Assembly (NCBI RefSeq): GCF_000204055.1
Contig: NW_006768865.1
Coordinates: forward strand, 93,125 to 105,624
Direction of reading: 5' to 3'
Length of the DNA: 12,500 nt
Origin: Melampsora larici-populina 98AG31
Lineage: Eukaryota; Basidiomycota; Pucciniomycetes; Pucciniales; Melampsoraceae
In this document: positions 1 through 7,217 of the stretch, in pieces
Layout of the letters: each line of letters begins with the position of its first letter
How positions within the stretch are numbered: the stretch's first letter is position 1
Made by a program: the position numbers and the translations under genes
The notes under the pieces: model-generated
The model's input: the letters and a program-made list of their open reading frames with translations, nothing else
Told to the model about the DNA's origin: nothing
The model's database searches: none

Positions 1-176
1 TTAAATATAAGGGTTTGATTAAATATTAGACTATTGTATTTAATTATATATTCATATAATATAAGGGTGTCTCTTCATGATTATTTGGGTAAATATAAGG
101 GTTTGATTAAATATAAGGGTTTGACTAAATATAAGGGTCTGAATAAATACAAGTCTTTCCATATAAGGGTACAGTA
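1..176. repeat. Degenerate 18-bp tandem repeat with ATAAGGGT core
   Basis: An 18-bp unit, AAATATAAGGGTTTGATT, occurs at 3-20 and then three times head to tail at 91-108, 109-126 and 127-144, with a decayed fourth copy from 145. ATAAGGGT also recurs singly near 61-68 and 162-169. The + strand thus carries regularly spaced AGGGT blocks. Their G-rich character recalls telomere-associated repeats, but the unit is not a canonical TTAGGG-type telomere repeat. The minus-strand reading frame across this block (repeating QTLIF) is a by-product of the repeat and is not a gene. Confidence 0.85.
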
Positions 177-259
177 TAATAAATGTGTAATAATATAGTC
201 TAAGTGTGCAATAATGAATTTTAAGATATCTATTAATCCAATAAATAGTAAAGACTGTT

Positions 260-378
260 ATCTGGGGCCATACCACAATGAACTTACCGCATCCCGTCCG
301 ATCTGCGCAGTCAAACATTGTAGGGCCGAGTCAGTAGTGCGGTGGGGGACCACGTGTGAATACTCTGGTGCCCCAGGT
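260..378 (+). rRNA. 5S ribosomal RNA gene
   Basis: This is the 5S RNA of the large ribosomal subunit, transcribed by RNA polymerase III. The block beginning CCGCATCCCGTCCGATCTGC at 287, the GGGCCGAGTCAGTAGTGCGG stretch and GGTGGGGGACCACG at 341 match the conserved eukaryotic, especially fungal, 5S core. The ends form helix I: ATCTGGGG (260-267) pairs with CCCCAGGT (371-378) over 8 bp with one G-U pair, and T259/A379 could extend it. The resulting 119 nt is the usual length. A T8 run follows five bases after the end. The copy has some departures from the commonest fungal sequence (for example GCGCAGTCAAAC where GCGAAGTTAAAC is usual), so it may be a lineage variant or a diverged dispersed copy. 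The ends are set by helix I and could be off by one or two bases. Confidence 0.94.
308..358 (+). promoter_or_regulatory. 5S internal control region (A box to C box)
   Basis: Alignment by eye to the 5S consensus places the A box at 308-322 (CAGTCAAACATTGTA) and the C box at 341-358 (GGTGGGGGACCACGTGTG). In eukaryotes this region binds TFIIIA and recruits polymerase III. The C box is well conserved. The A box departs from the common form (CAGTCAAAC for AAGTTAAAC), so promoter strength cannot be judged from sequence alone. Confidence 0.75.
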
Positions 379-383
379 ATATG

Positions 384-391
384 TTTTTTTT
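384..391 (+). terminator. RNA polymerase III oligo-T terminator of the 5S gene
   Basis: A run of eight T begins five bases after the predicted 3' end of the 5S RNA. A run of four or more T on the coding strand is the standard polymerase III stop, and the position fits the upstream gene exactly. Confidence 0.88.
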
Positions 392-864
392 GCATCATAG
401 GACAACAACTTAGTTAAATATCTTTTTTTATACAACCATTCCTTGAAACTACAATCAGAATAAGGTCTAAAGGTGTCAAATATGTTTTACATTGTTATCA
501 AATTCAAATCGCTACTCTAACTTTGTAAAAACACACAAACGCTTAACGCATCAAATATCGATGAACAACCAACTTTTTATTACACATAGAACGAGTTAAG
601 ATAAACCAGACTTGTAGGGTATGAAAACATGCACAATGATGTGGAGAGTTTAGAAAAACATTGAAAATTCAAAGTTCATAAACAAGATTTGAAGCTATGA
701 GCAAAACAAAAAATTTTACTTGGGATTTGCTTTTTGCGCGCTCAATAACTCAAGTACCAGTGATGCTACAGATAAACCGTGAACATATATGGAGTCAGGC
801 ATATGAGGAGCAACTATCCTGCAATTTTCGGAAAATTGATAACTTTTTTTTTTTTGGTCAAAAG
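392..864. other. AT-rich spacer, no supported gene
   Basis: This stretch between the 5S gene and the minisatellite holds short open frames only. The longest begins with ATG at 697 and gives 60 residues of unremarkable composition that run into a T12 tract (844-855) read as FFFF. No RNA gene or clear repeat was recognised. Confidence 0.6.
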
Positions 865-1670
865 TGTAGTGAGGTGTAGTTATTTTCATAGTGTGGTGTG
901 GTAAATGTCAAATTGACTTATTTGAGTAGTGTAGTGTAATGAATTTCATTTTTGAGTGTTGTGTAGTGTTTTTATTTTAATAGTGTAGTGTAGTGTAGTG
1001 TGTTTGATTTGTTTTATTAGTGTAGTGTAATGAATTTCATTTTTGAGTGTTGTGTAGTGTTTTTATTTTAATGATGTTGTGTAGTGAATTTCAAGTGTGT
1101 AGCGTGTTTGATTTGTTTTATTAGTGTAGTGTAATGAATTTCATTTTTGAGTGTTGTGTAGTGTTTTCATTTTAATAGTGTAGTGTAGTGAATTTCATTT
1201 TTGAGTGTTGTGTAGTGTTTTTATTTTAATGATGTTGTGTAGTGAATTTCAATGTTGTGTAGTGTTTTTATTTTAATGATGTTGTGTAGTGAATTTCAAG
1301 TTTGTAGTGTGTTTGATTTGTTTTATTAGTGTAGTGTAATGAATTTCATTTTTGAGTGTTGTGTAGTGTGTTTTATTAGTGTAGTGTAATGAATTTCATT
1401 TTTGAGTGTTGTGTATTTTATTTTAATGATGTTGTGTAGTGAATTTCAAGTTTGTAGCGTGTTGTGTTTTCATTTTAATAGTGTAGTGTAGTGTGTTTGA
1501 TTTGTTTTGTGTTTGATTTGTTTTATTAGTGTAGTGTGTTTGATTTGTTTTATTAGTGTAGTGTAATTACTTTCATTAATAGTGTAGTGTTGTGTTTTCA
1601 TTTTGTTAATGAAGTGTAGTGTGGTGTTGTGTAGTGTATTGATTTTGTTAATAAAGTGTAGTGTGATTCA
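865..1670. repeat. Mosaic G+T-rich minisatellite (GTGTAGTG family)
   Basis: About 800 bp built from a small set of shuffled modules. Module 1, GAATTTCATTTTTGAGTGTT, starts at 941, 1032, 1136, 1190, 1341 and 1391. Module 2, GATGTTGTGTAGTGAATTTC, is seen four times (near 1072, 1229, 1277 and 1427). Module 3, GTGTTTGATTTGTTTTATTA, is seen several times (near 999, 1106, 1309, 1510 and 1536). Runs of a 5-bp unit (GTGTA) link them, as at 981-1000. The + strand is almost free of C apart from TTTCATTT, so strand asymmetry is extreme. The order of modules changes from copy to copy, as in arrays that grow by unequal exchange or replication slippage. No coding capacity is seen. Confidence 0.9.
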
Positions 1671-1729
1671 TTTAATTTATAAGGGTTGAATTTCAAATAT
1701 AACTCTCACACGCGCATTTCCTGGCCCTG

Positions 1730-1762
1730 TTTTGGCCCTGGTTGACACAAACAGGGCCAAAA
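1730..1762. repeat. Perfect 11-bp inverted repeat, TTTTGGCCCTG / CAGGGCCAAAA
   Basis: The arms are TTTTGGCCCTG at 1730-1740 and CAGGGCCAAAA at 1752-1762, separated by 11 bases. A further CTGGCCCTG lies directly upstream at 1721-1729, so the left arm is partly duplicated. The CAGGG...CCCTG ends look like terminal repeats of hAT-type DNA transposons, but no element body or 8-bp target duplication could be confirmed by eye. The safe statement is a hairpin-forming palindrome. Confidence 0.8.
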
Positions 1763-1927
1763 TGCCCAGTCTGGATGAAATTTCAATAATTACCCCTGAT
1801 GTCCCACTTTGGGTCAAAAATAAAGGCAGATCAGGTTCCTGACTACCTATATGGGAGTGAAGCTGAAAGGGTAAAGCCAAGTAAATCACACCAGATCTGT
1901 TACAAGTCTGTAGCATAGGGGGGTTGG

Positions 1928-1951
1928 ACTCTACACCTCACAGTGTAGAGT
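1928..1951. repeat. Perfect 9-bp inverted repeat, ACTCTACAC / GTGTAGAGT
   Basis: ACTCTACAC (1928-1936) and GTGTAGAGT (1943-1951) are exact reverse complements around a 6-base loop. No T-run follows closely, so it is not an obvious polymerase III stop. Its role is unknown. Confidence 0.8.
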
Positions 1952-2235
1952 ACAAGGTACCTAACACTCAGTATTCACATGCTACATCTCGATAAAAGTA
2001 TGGTCACTAACAATTAATTGTTACCACTATATGTAAGGTGTTAGTTATGGAACATTATTTATAATGTTCAGACTACTGAGTCTTGTTCAAGCAATTGAGC
2101 AAGCAAAGTTAAACACTGTGGATTTTTTGCTAATAGCTATGCTTTTACAATAATTCACTTGAGAGACACCTTGATTTTTGCATTTATGCAGATTGACAAG
2201 TGCGCTTTCTGTTAGATTTGACATAAGTGTACTTT

Positions 2236-2254
2236 CCTCCGTGCATCACCGGTA
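2236..2254. repeat. Dispersed motif GTGCATCACCGGTA, copy 1
   Basis: CCTCCGTGCATCACCGGTAT is one of four copies of a motif found also at 2947-2960, 5126-5139 (first base T changed to G) and 7144-7157. All four are preceded by a pyrimidine-rich CTCCG or CTTCG. This copy is followed by TCATCAGG rather than the ACATTA or ACATCA of the others. Confidence 0.75.
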
Positions 2255-2938
2255 TCATCAGGGTTGGTTTTACCAATTCAAGGAGTCTAAAATAAAGTGA
2301 ACACATATATCATTTCGAAGCGGATTGAACATTTGAAGATTTCAGACATGTAGAATGAAAAAGTGAACTCTCACTCATGTGTATGATTAAAGTGCGTGTA
2401 CTCAAATTTATTTTGAAGGAAAGGCTTTATGAAAAACACAAGAGCTATTGGGACCGGGGGAATAAATACTTGTTAGAGTAGCAATGAAATGTTATAGGCA
2501 ACTACAACAGAGTAAAAGTGAAATAATGAGTCCTTATTATTGACCAATGAAACGTTCTTAGCCGTGCTAAAGATCATCCAGTTGCTTTTTGCAGGAAAGG
2601 CTTTATGAAATGTGTGTTATAACAAAGTAAAAGTGATATATTAAGATAAAGTCAACATTAATATCTTGAAAGGCCTTGTGGGTCAATGGATGAAAGTTTG
2701 AAAGGATCACTGTCTCAGTGTACCATCAAATTGTAAGACATTATTCTTGATGGATGTTTAATATAGGATGCTTCTCACCGGGCATTCATTTATTGGTTAC
2801 ACCCCTTATATTAAACGTCAAGATTGAATAACTATTGCTTTTTGTGAAGTATGTTGTTGCTTTTATTCCGATAACTGTAGTCTAAACTTGCAAACGCTGG
2901 GATAGTATTACTTTGACATTGAAGAGTATACGTGTTCA
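2255..2938. other. Gene-free AT-rich spacer
   Basis: No open frame of useful length, RNA gene or long repeat is seen. Short echoes occur, such as AGGAAAGGCTTTATGAAA near 2418 and again near 2594, and AAAGTAAAAGTGA-type strings near 2512 and 2625. These suggest very old duplications. Confidence 0.5.
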
Positions 2939-3358
2939 TTCCCTTCGTGCATCACCGGTACATTAGGATTGAGTGCTGTTGACCATAAAAGCTATGCGAC
3001 TGTACATTGATGGAAATCAAATAGTAATAAAATCAACACAACACTTGGTTCAAGAAGTTGAAAATGAATGAACACGCTATATATATTCACATTGGGGACA
3101 AGATTGAACATTTAGACATCACCTTGGGTTTTTAACTCATCCATCAGGACTCATGATGCTCTTTGGAATAAAACCGTGTTAACATGTACAAGCCAATTTG
3201 ACATACTCTAACAAAACTTAACAACTGAATTGCCCTCGTCCTAGACACATAGTGCATATTCGACCTTTAACTTTTAGCCGATATTCATCTTGCATAAGTG
3301 AACGTTATCATGTTATAAAACCAATCAGTATTACCTGACTCAAAGGTTATTAAATGTG
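2939..3358. repeat. Repeat family R1, full copy A
   Basis: This 420-bp unit begins TTCCCTTCGTGCATCACCGG. Its last 293 bases (3066-3358) recur at 3482-3774. Its two ends recur in a diverged, internally shorter copy at 5118-5401, which shares TTGGAAATCAAATAGT, AAAATCAACACAA and CATGTTATAAAACCA. No coding frame is present. It is probably a non-autonomous mobile element or an old segmental duplicate; no terminal inverted repeat or target duplication was found by eye. Confidence 0.8.
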
Positions 3359-3481
3359 TATATCTTGATGTTGGAAAAGCCGATTGTGTTCTTTACTTAC
3401 CTTGGGCTGTTGCTCATCAGGGTTTGGGAAACACGCTGTGTAAGTCTGAAAGGACCACACCTGATTGTTGATCGGATAAAA

Positions 3482-3774
3482 GAATGAACACGCTATATAT
3501 ATTCACATTGGGGACAAGATTGAACATTTAGACATCACCTTGGGTTTTAAACTCATCCATCAGGATCCATGATGCTCTTTGGAATAAAACCGTGTTAACA
3601 TGTACAAGCCAATTTGACATACTCTAACAAAACTTAACAACTGAATTGCCCTCGTCCTAGACTTATAGCGCATATTCGACCTTTAACTTTTAGCCGATAT
3701 TCATCTTGCATAAGTGAACGTTATCATGTTATAAAACCAATTAGTGTTACCTGACTCAAAGGTTCCTAAATGTG
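3482..3774. repeat. Repeat family R1, partial copy B (about 97% identical to 3066-3358)
   Basis: This copy aligns to 3066-3358 over 293 bases without any gap, with about 10 substitutions counted by eye, so the duplication is fairly recent. The offset is 416 bp. It lacks the 5' 127 bases of copy A, including the GTGCATCACCGGTA motif. The 123 bp between the copies (3359-3481) are not repeated here. Confidence 0.9.
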
Positions 3775-4104
3775 CGCTTCTATGATTAAGTAAATCAGCG
3801 ATGTGCGTAGTAATTTAATTTCTACACAGTGTCAGTCTCATTCTTTCAAAGGTACTGCGAGATGCGAAACAGCTTAGACAATAAATCTAAAATGAGAATA
3901 GTTCTTCAGTGTTGAAAAATGTTGGCGGTATTACGTACTCTCATTACTCTGAATTTGACTTTTTCTAACCAGTAAGAGAAATGAAAAGTGGCAAGACTGA
4001 GTAACTTATGCAAATGAGTGAACGTGCCTTGCAACTTGAAGAATACGTATTACCAAGTTGATCCTGTATGTGCAATAATAAAGTGCGAGTACACAAATAT
4101 TATC
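3775..4104. other. Gene-free AT-rich spacer
   Basis: Nothing was recognised: no open frame of note, no RNA gene signature and no clear repeat linking it to the rest of the window. Confidence 0.5.
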
Positions 4105-4892
4105 AGTGGAAACCCTCCAGAATTGAGATTTGATTGAAACTAAACATTATATGGTCCTTGACCCACTATAAGACCTAGACACGCACATCAAAAACCTGCT
4201 TGAAACTACACCTTATATATTCATATCTGATATAGGTCCTAGACCCAGTATGTCCATTGTTCAATAACAAGAGTAACTTTATAGTCACTCTTAAAACATG
4301 GCAGGCACATGGCTTTCAGATTTGAAGAAATATACAACCTAGACACGCACAGCATGGGTTCAATACAAGGAGCAAGTACAGTGTGATTAGTGGAGACCCT
4401 CCAAAATTGAGATTTGGTTGAAACTAAACATTATATAGTCCTTGACTCATTATAAGACCTAGACACGCACGTTGGAAACATGCTAGAAACTATACTTCAT
4501 ATAAGTCACATCTGACATAGGTCCTAGACCCAGTACACCATTGTTGAACCCCAAGAGACAATGTCTAAGACACTCTTCCAGCATGGTAGGCACATGGCAG
4601 TCAGATTAATACGAGTATGAGACCTAGACACGTGCATGCTCCGATTGAAACTATACTTTTTATGACCATTAGACACATTATAAGACCTAGACACGCACAT
4701 CAAAAACCTGCTTGAAACTATACCTTATATATTCTTATCTGATATAGGTCCTAGACCCAGTATGTCCATTGTTCAATAACAAGAGTAACTTTATAGACAC
4801 TCTTAAAACATGGCAGGCACATGGCTTTCAGATTTAAAGAAATATACAACCTAGACACTCACAGCATGGGTTCAATAAAAGGAGCAAGTACA
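4105..4892. repeat. Three-copy tandem array R2 with CCTAGACACGCAC
   Basis: Copy 1 covers 4105-4388, copy 2 covers 4389-4642 and copy 3 covers 4643-4892. Shared landmarks are TATAAGACCTAGACACGCAC (near 4168, 4451 and 4679), GGTCCTAGACCCAGTA, ACACTCTT and GGCACATGGC. Copies 1 and 3 are nearly identical from the CCTAGACACGCACATC block to GGAGCAAGTACA, while copy 2 between them is much more diverged. Copy 3 lacks the first 27 bases or so of the unit. The ATG-started frame at 4821-5030 begins inside copy 3, and the equivalent codons in copy 1 give no matching long frame, so it is not a supported gene. Confidence 0.88.
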
Positions 4893-5117
4893 CTAAACAG
4901 ATTTGTGGAAAGACTTTATGAAAAGCACACGAGTGTCCTCATCACACAGACTTCTGAAATGTCCAAACAACAAAGTAAGAAAGACGTGAGTGATGAAAGA
5001 TTGATATGGGCAGTTCCTGAAACGTCTTGAGTAATAACTCTTTGGGTCAAAATGTGTCTAGACCTCTAAAGACCGGATGGACGCTTATTTCTACATTGAG
5101 CAATATATATGTGATAC
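4893..5117. other. Spacer, no supported gene
   Basis: The stretch holds the tail of a chance open frame (to 5030) that starts in the R2 array. Nothing else was recognised. Confidence 0.45.
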
Positions 5118-5401
5118 TTCCCTTCGGGCATCACCGGTACATTAAGATTAAGTGTTGTTGGTTGGGACCACTAGGCGACTGTACATTATTGGAAATCAAA
5201 TAGTGAGAAAATCAACACAAACTTGATTAAGAAGTTTAAAAGAATGTACCCCATATATATACTCTGTTGGGTACCAATTGATCGTGGAGACCTTCGGGAT
5301 ATACCAAGCCCATCAATCAGTCATACTGTTATTTGGAAAATAAAAACAAGTTAACACAGTTGACATGTTATAAAACCATTTGGCATTACCTGAAAAAGGT
5401 T
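5118..5401. repeat. Repeat family R1, diverged and internally shortened copy C
   Basis: The block opens with TTCCCTTCGGGCATCACCGG and keeps GCGACTGTACATT, GGAAATCAAATAGT and AAAATCAACACAA from copy A (2939 onward). It closes with CATGTTATAAAACCA and ATTACCTGA, as in A and B. It is 284 bp long against 420 bp for copy A because most of the segment matching 3190-3300 is missing. It is clearly related but much older than the A/B pair. Confidence 0.75.
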
Positions 5402-5715
5402 GAAACGTGGATATGTAATGTATCTTCAATTGTAACTTGGCATGTTCAATAATGTGGAGAAAGTATCAATGGTGTATAAAGCAGTAGGGTTGAAAGGGTA
5501 ACACCTAGTAAATCATACCTTCATTGCATTCAATTGCAACACCAGATGAAAGATAATGCAATCTTGTACGCATTACTCGAGTAATCAATTTGAATTGCAA
5601 AACAGACAAAGGTGTAAATTGAAAAATTGAACCTGCGTTTATATTCTATATGTCCCATATTAAAAGGATCCAGTTAAGATTCCGCTGGAAGATTGTTCTG
5701 CTCAAATGGTTGAAT
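5402..5715. other. AT-rich spacer, no supported gene
   Basis: The TTGAAAGGGTAACACCTAGT segment near 5490 echoes 1863-1882. A 67-residue frame from ATG 5650 runs through the 15-bp repeats downstream (reading CGSSV repeatedly) and is best explained by the repeat. Confidence 0.5.
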
Positions 5716-5765
5716 TGTGGGAGTTCGGTTTGTGGGAGTTCGGTATGTGGGAGTTCGAATGTGGG
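5716..5765. repeat. 15-bp tandem repeat, TGTGGGAGTTCGGTT
   Basis: Units lie at 5716-5730, 5731-5745 and 5746-5759 (the last one base short, ending GAA), followed by a partial TGTGGG to 5765. The last unit contains GAGTTCGAAT, which looks superficially like a tRNA B box but has no matching T-stem. Confidence 0.9.
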
Positions 5766-5940
5766 CTTACTTCTTAAGAAAATAACGTATAACTATAATC
5801 GTTTGAAAGAACTTTTATGGTTGTTATTTTCTAAAGAAGTTTTATTTTTTTAAGAGGCAAAAAAATCTATGCAGGTTGCAACACCACCTAAAGATTTCTC
5901 TTAAAAGTGAGCATGAACAAGAACAATCTCGTAAGTCCTT

Positions 5941-5994
5941 GCCCCCGTGGCCCCCCGTCACCGGGATGCCCCCGTGACCCCGCGTCACCGGGCT
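5941..5994. repeat. GC-rich 27-bp tandem repeat, two copies
   Basis: GCCCCCGTGGCCCCCCGTCA (5941 on) and GCCCCCGTGACCCCGCGTCA (5968 on) begin two 27-bp copies, each continuing CCGGG. The block is strongly GC-rich in AT-rich surroundings. The C-runs mean that the minus strand has several runs of four to six G. Confidence 0.88.
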
Positions 5995-6082
5995 GCCCTG
6001 ACACCAAAAGGCCTCTAAGGCTTTAAGGGGGAAAACGGGCTGCCCTGACACCAAAAGGCCTCTAAGGCTTTAAGGGGGAAAA
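5989..6082. repeat. Perfect 47-bp tandem duplication
   Basis: The 47-bp unit (CGGGCTGCCCTGACACCAAA to GGGGGAAAA) occurs at 5989-6035 and again at 6036-6082 with no difference, followed by CGGGAATG. The exact identity points to a very recent duplication. It contains AAGGCCTCTAAGGCTTTAAG, itself a small imperfect repeat of AAGGC. Confidence 0.93.
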
Positions 6083-6388
6083 CGGGAATGTTCAATGTGG
6101 GTGTCGGAAAAAAACATGCTAAAATAAAAACGTGCAAAAATGAAATGTGGGAATCAAAAACGTGCAACGTGCAAACGTCTAACATGCTGAAATGAAAACG
6201 AAAATCGGTAATTGTGGGAATCAAAAACGTAATGTGTCTAGTTGGGGTAATTCCATCATCCAATAGTGATACACTATTAGTTAGAAAAAGCACCTTCAAC
6301 ATGCTAAAATGTGTCTAGTTGGTCGTTGAGAAGTGTGCAAAAACGTGCGATTGAACTTGTTGGAAGTGGGATTAAAAACGTGATAACT
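6083..6388. repeat. Spacer with short shuffled repeats
   Basis: No gene is supported. TGTGGGAATCAAAAACGT occurs at 6146-6163 and 6213-6230. AATGTGTCTAGTTGG occurs at 6231-6245 and 6308-6322. ACATGCT followed by (A/G)AAAT occurs near 6114, 6182 and 6300, and AACGTGCAA-type strings recur. There is a perfect hairpin, AATAGTG-ATA-CACTATT, at 6262-6278. The minus-strand open frame across 6015-6302 is explained by these low-complexity repeats. Confidence 0.7.
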
Positions 6389-6585
6389 TAAAATAGGGGG
6401 GCCTTCAGTAAAGCGAAGTGCTTCTCACCATAGAGCCAACAGTTGCAAAAGTTCCTTGAAAATATGCAAATATTGACAAGAGCTTGCGAGGACTGGGGGT
6501 GCATTCTCTATGGAGATTATTGTATCACTAAGTGATACTAGTTGATCGGGGTGCAGCGAGTCTTTGACTTGCTGCGCCCTGGTTG
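6389..6585. repeat. Repeat family R3, diverged copy 1
   Basis: The block shares CTTCTCAYCRTAGAGCCAA, the ATCTCTATG.AGATTA-like segment and the final GACTTGCTGCGCCCTGGTTG with the two later copies, but is otherwise diverged. In place of the AAAGGRTGTCATAAGACATT segment it has a short perfect palindrome, GTATCACT-A-AGTGATAC, at 6522-6538. Confidence 0.7.
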
Positions 6586-6728
6586 GCGTTTAGGATTATC
6601 ACTTCATGATGATTCTACAAATGGCACTTCTGGGTATGTTACCTTGATCATAAGCCCAAACAAACCAATGTTAGAAGTTCTTCTGGCCCCTAAAAAGGCT
6701 GGAAGAAGGTCTGACCGGCTTTTACCTT
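6586..6728. other. Spacer between R3 copies 1 and 2
   Basis: A 62-residue frame from 6542 passes through this stretch, but it starts within the repeat and shows no recognisable domain. Nothing else was recognised. Confidence 0.4.
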
Positions 6729-7057
6729 AACCCAGAGGTGCATTGTGGCCTTTTAAAAGGTTAGCAGTGTATCAGTACGTATCCCAAAGGCAACTTTGAG
6801 TTACATTACCCATAATTTACCCCATTTACCACTTAAGAAGTTTTAAGAATGAACCAAAATAGGGAAGGCTATGTAGTGAAAATGCGTACCTTCTCATCGT
6901 AGAGCCAATGGTTTTGAAAGTTTTCTGAAACACATCATTGATGTGAGAAGTGACTTGATAGCCAGGGGTATAATCTCTATGAAGATTAAAGGGTGTCATA
7001 AGACATTCGTTGATTGGGTTGTAGCTTGTCTCATGACTTGCTACGTCCTGATTGACA
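6729..7057. repeat. Repeat family R3, copy 2
   Basis: About 329 bp, closely matched by 7218-7544. It begins AACCCAGAGGTGCATTGTGG and ends GACTTGCTACGTCCTGATTG. The first half (to about 6870) is almost identical to the later copy. The second half has scattered substitutions. No coding frame is shared by the copies. Confidence 0.92.
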
Positions 7058-7217
7058 TAAAGAACATTAGAAGATGTTCAGTTGGAGTCGAATTAACAAG
7101 GCTGAAACTTATAGGAATTGACGGACGTATCTTCATTGTCTCCGTGCATCACCGGTACATCAAGTGAGGGAAAGACACCTTACAAGGAGAGAAATTGAAC
7201 ATGCACCATTTGCCCAC
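7058..7217. other. Spacer between R3 copies, with GTGCATCACCGGTA motif at 7144-7157
   Basis: This 160-bp interval carries the fourth copy of the dispersed motif (CTCCGTGCATCACCGGTACA) that also opens the R1 repeats. Nothing coding was recognised. Confidence 0.6.

Larger units (their letters stand above)
1671..2238. other. Gene-free spacer with two hairpins
   Basis: The stretch contains two perfect inverted repeats, annotated separately. A segment at about 1863-1890 (CTGAAAGGGTAAAGCCAAGT and on) resembles one at about 5490-5517 (TTGAAAGGGTAACACCTAGT and on), and both are followed by ACACCAGAT. The minus-strand open frame of 79 residues at 1677-1916 has no recognisable domain and I do not call it a gene. 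Confidence 0.55.

Noticed and set aside
1..176. A true telomere at the window edge
   Set aside because: The unit is 18 bp and AT-rich with only one AGGGT per unit, and it is interrupted by non-repeat sequence; canonical telomere repeats are short and uninterrupted.
697..879. 60-residue plus-strand open frame
   Set aside because: Short, runs through a T12 tract and the start of the minisatellite, and shows no recognisable motif.
865..1670. CRISPR array
   Set aside because: Modules are shuffled and adjacent with no unique, evenly sized spacers, and the surroundings are eukaryotic.
4821..5030. 69-residue plus-strand open frame
   Set aside because: It starts inside copy 3 of the R2 repeat, and the other copies do not keep the frame.
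5740..5770. tRNA B-box-like string GAGTTCGAAT
   Set aside because: The bases on either side of the loop do not pair as a T-stem, no D-arm, anticodon arm or acceptor stem fits, and the string is part of a 15-bp tandem repeat.
5842..6302. Two overlapping minus-strand open frames sharing FPLKALEAFWCQGSP
   Set aside because: The shared peptide comes only from the perfect 47-bp tandem duplication, and the rest is low-complexity repeat.
6943..7167. 74-residue plus-strand open frame
   Set aside because: It begins in R3 copy 2, is not preserved in the matching part of copy 3, and has no recognisable domain.
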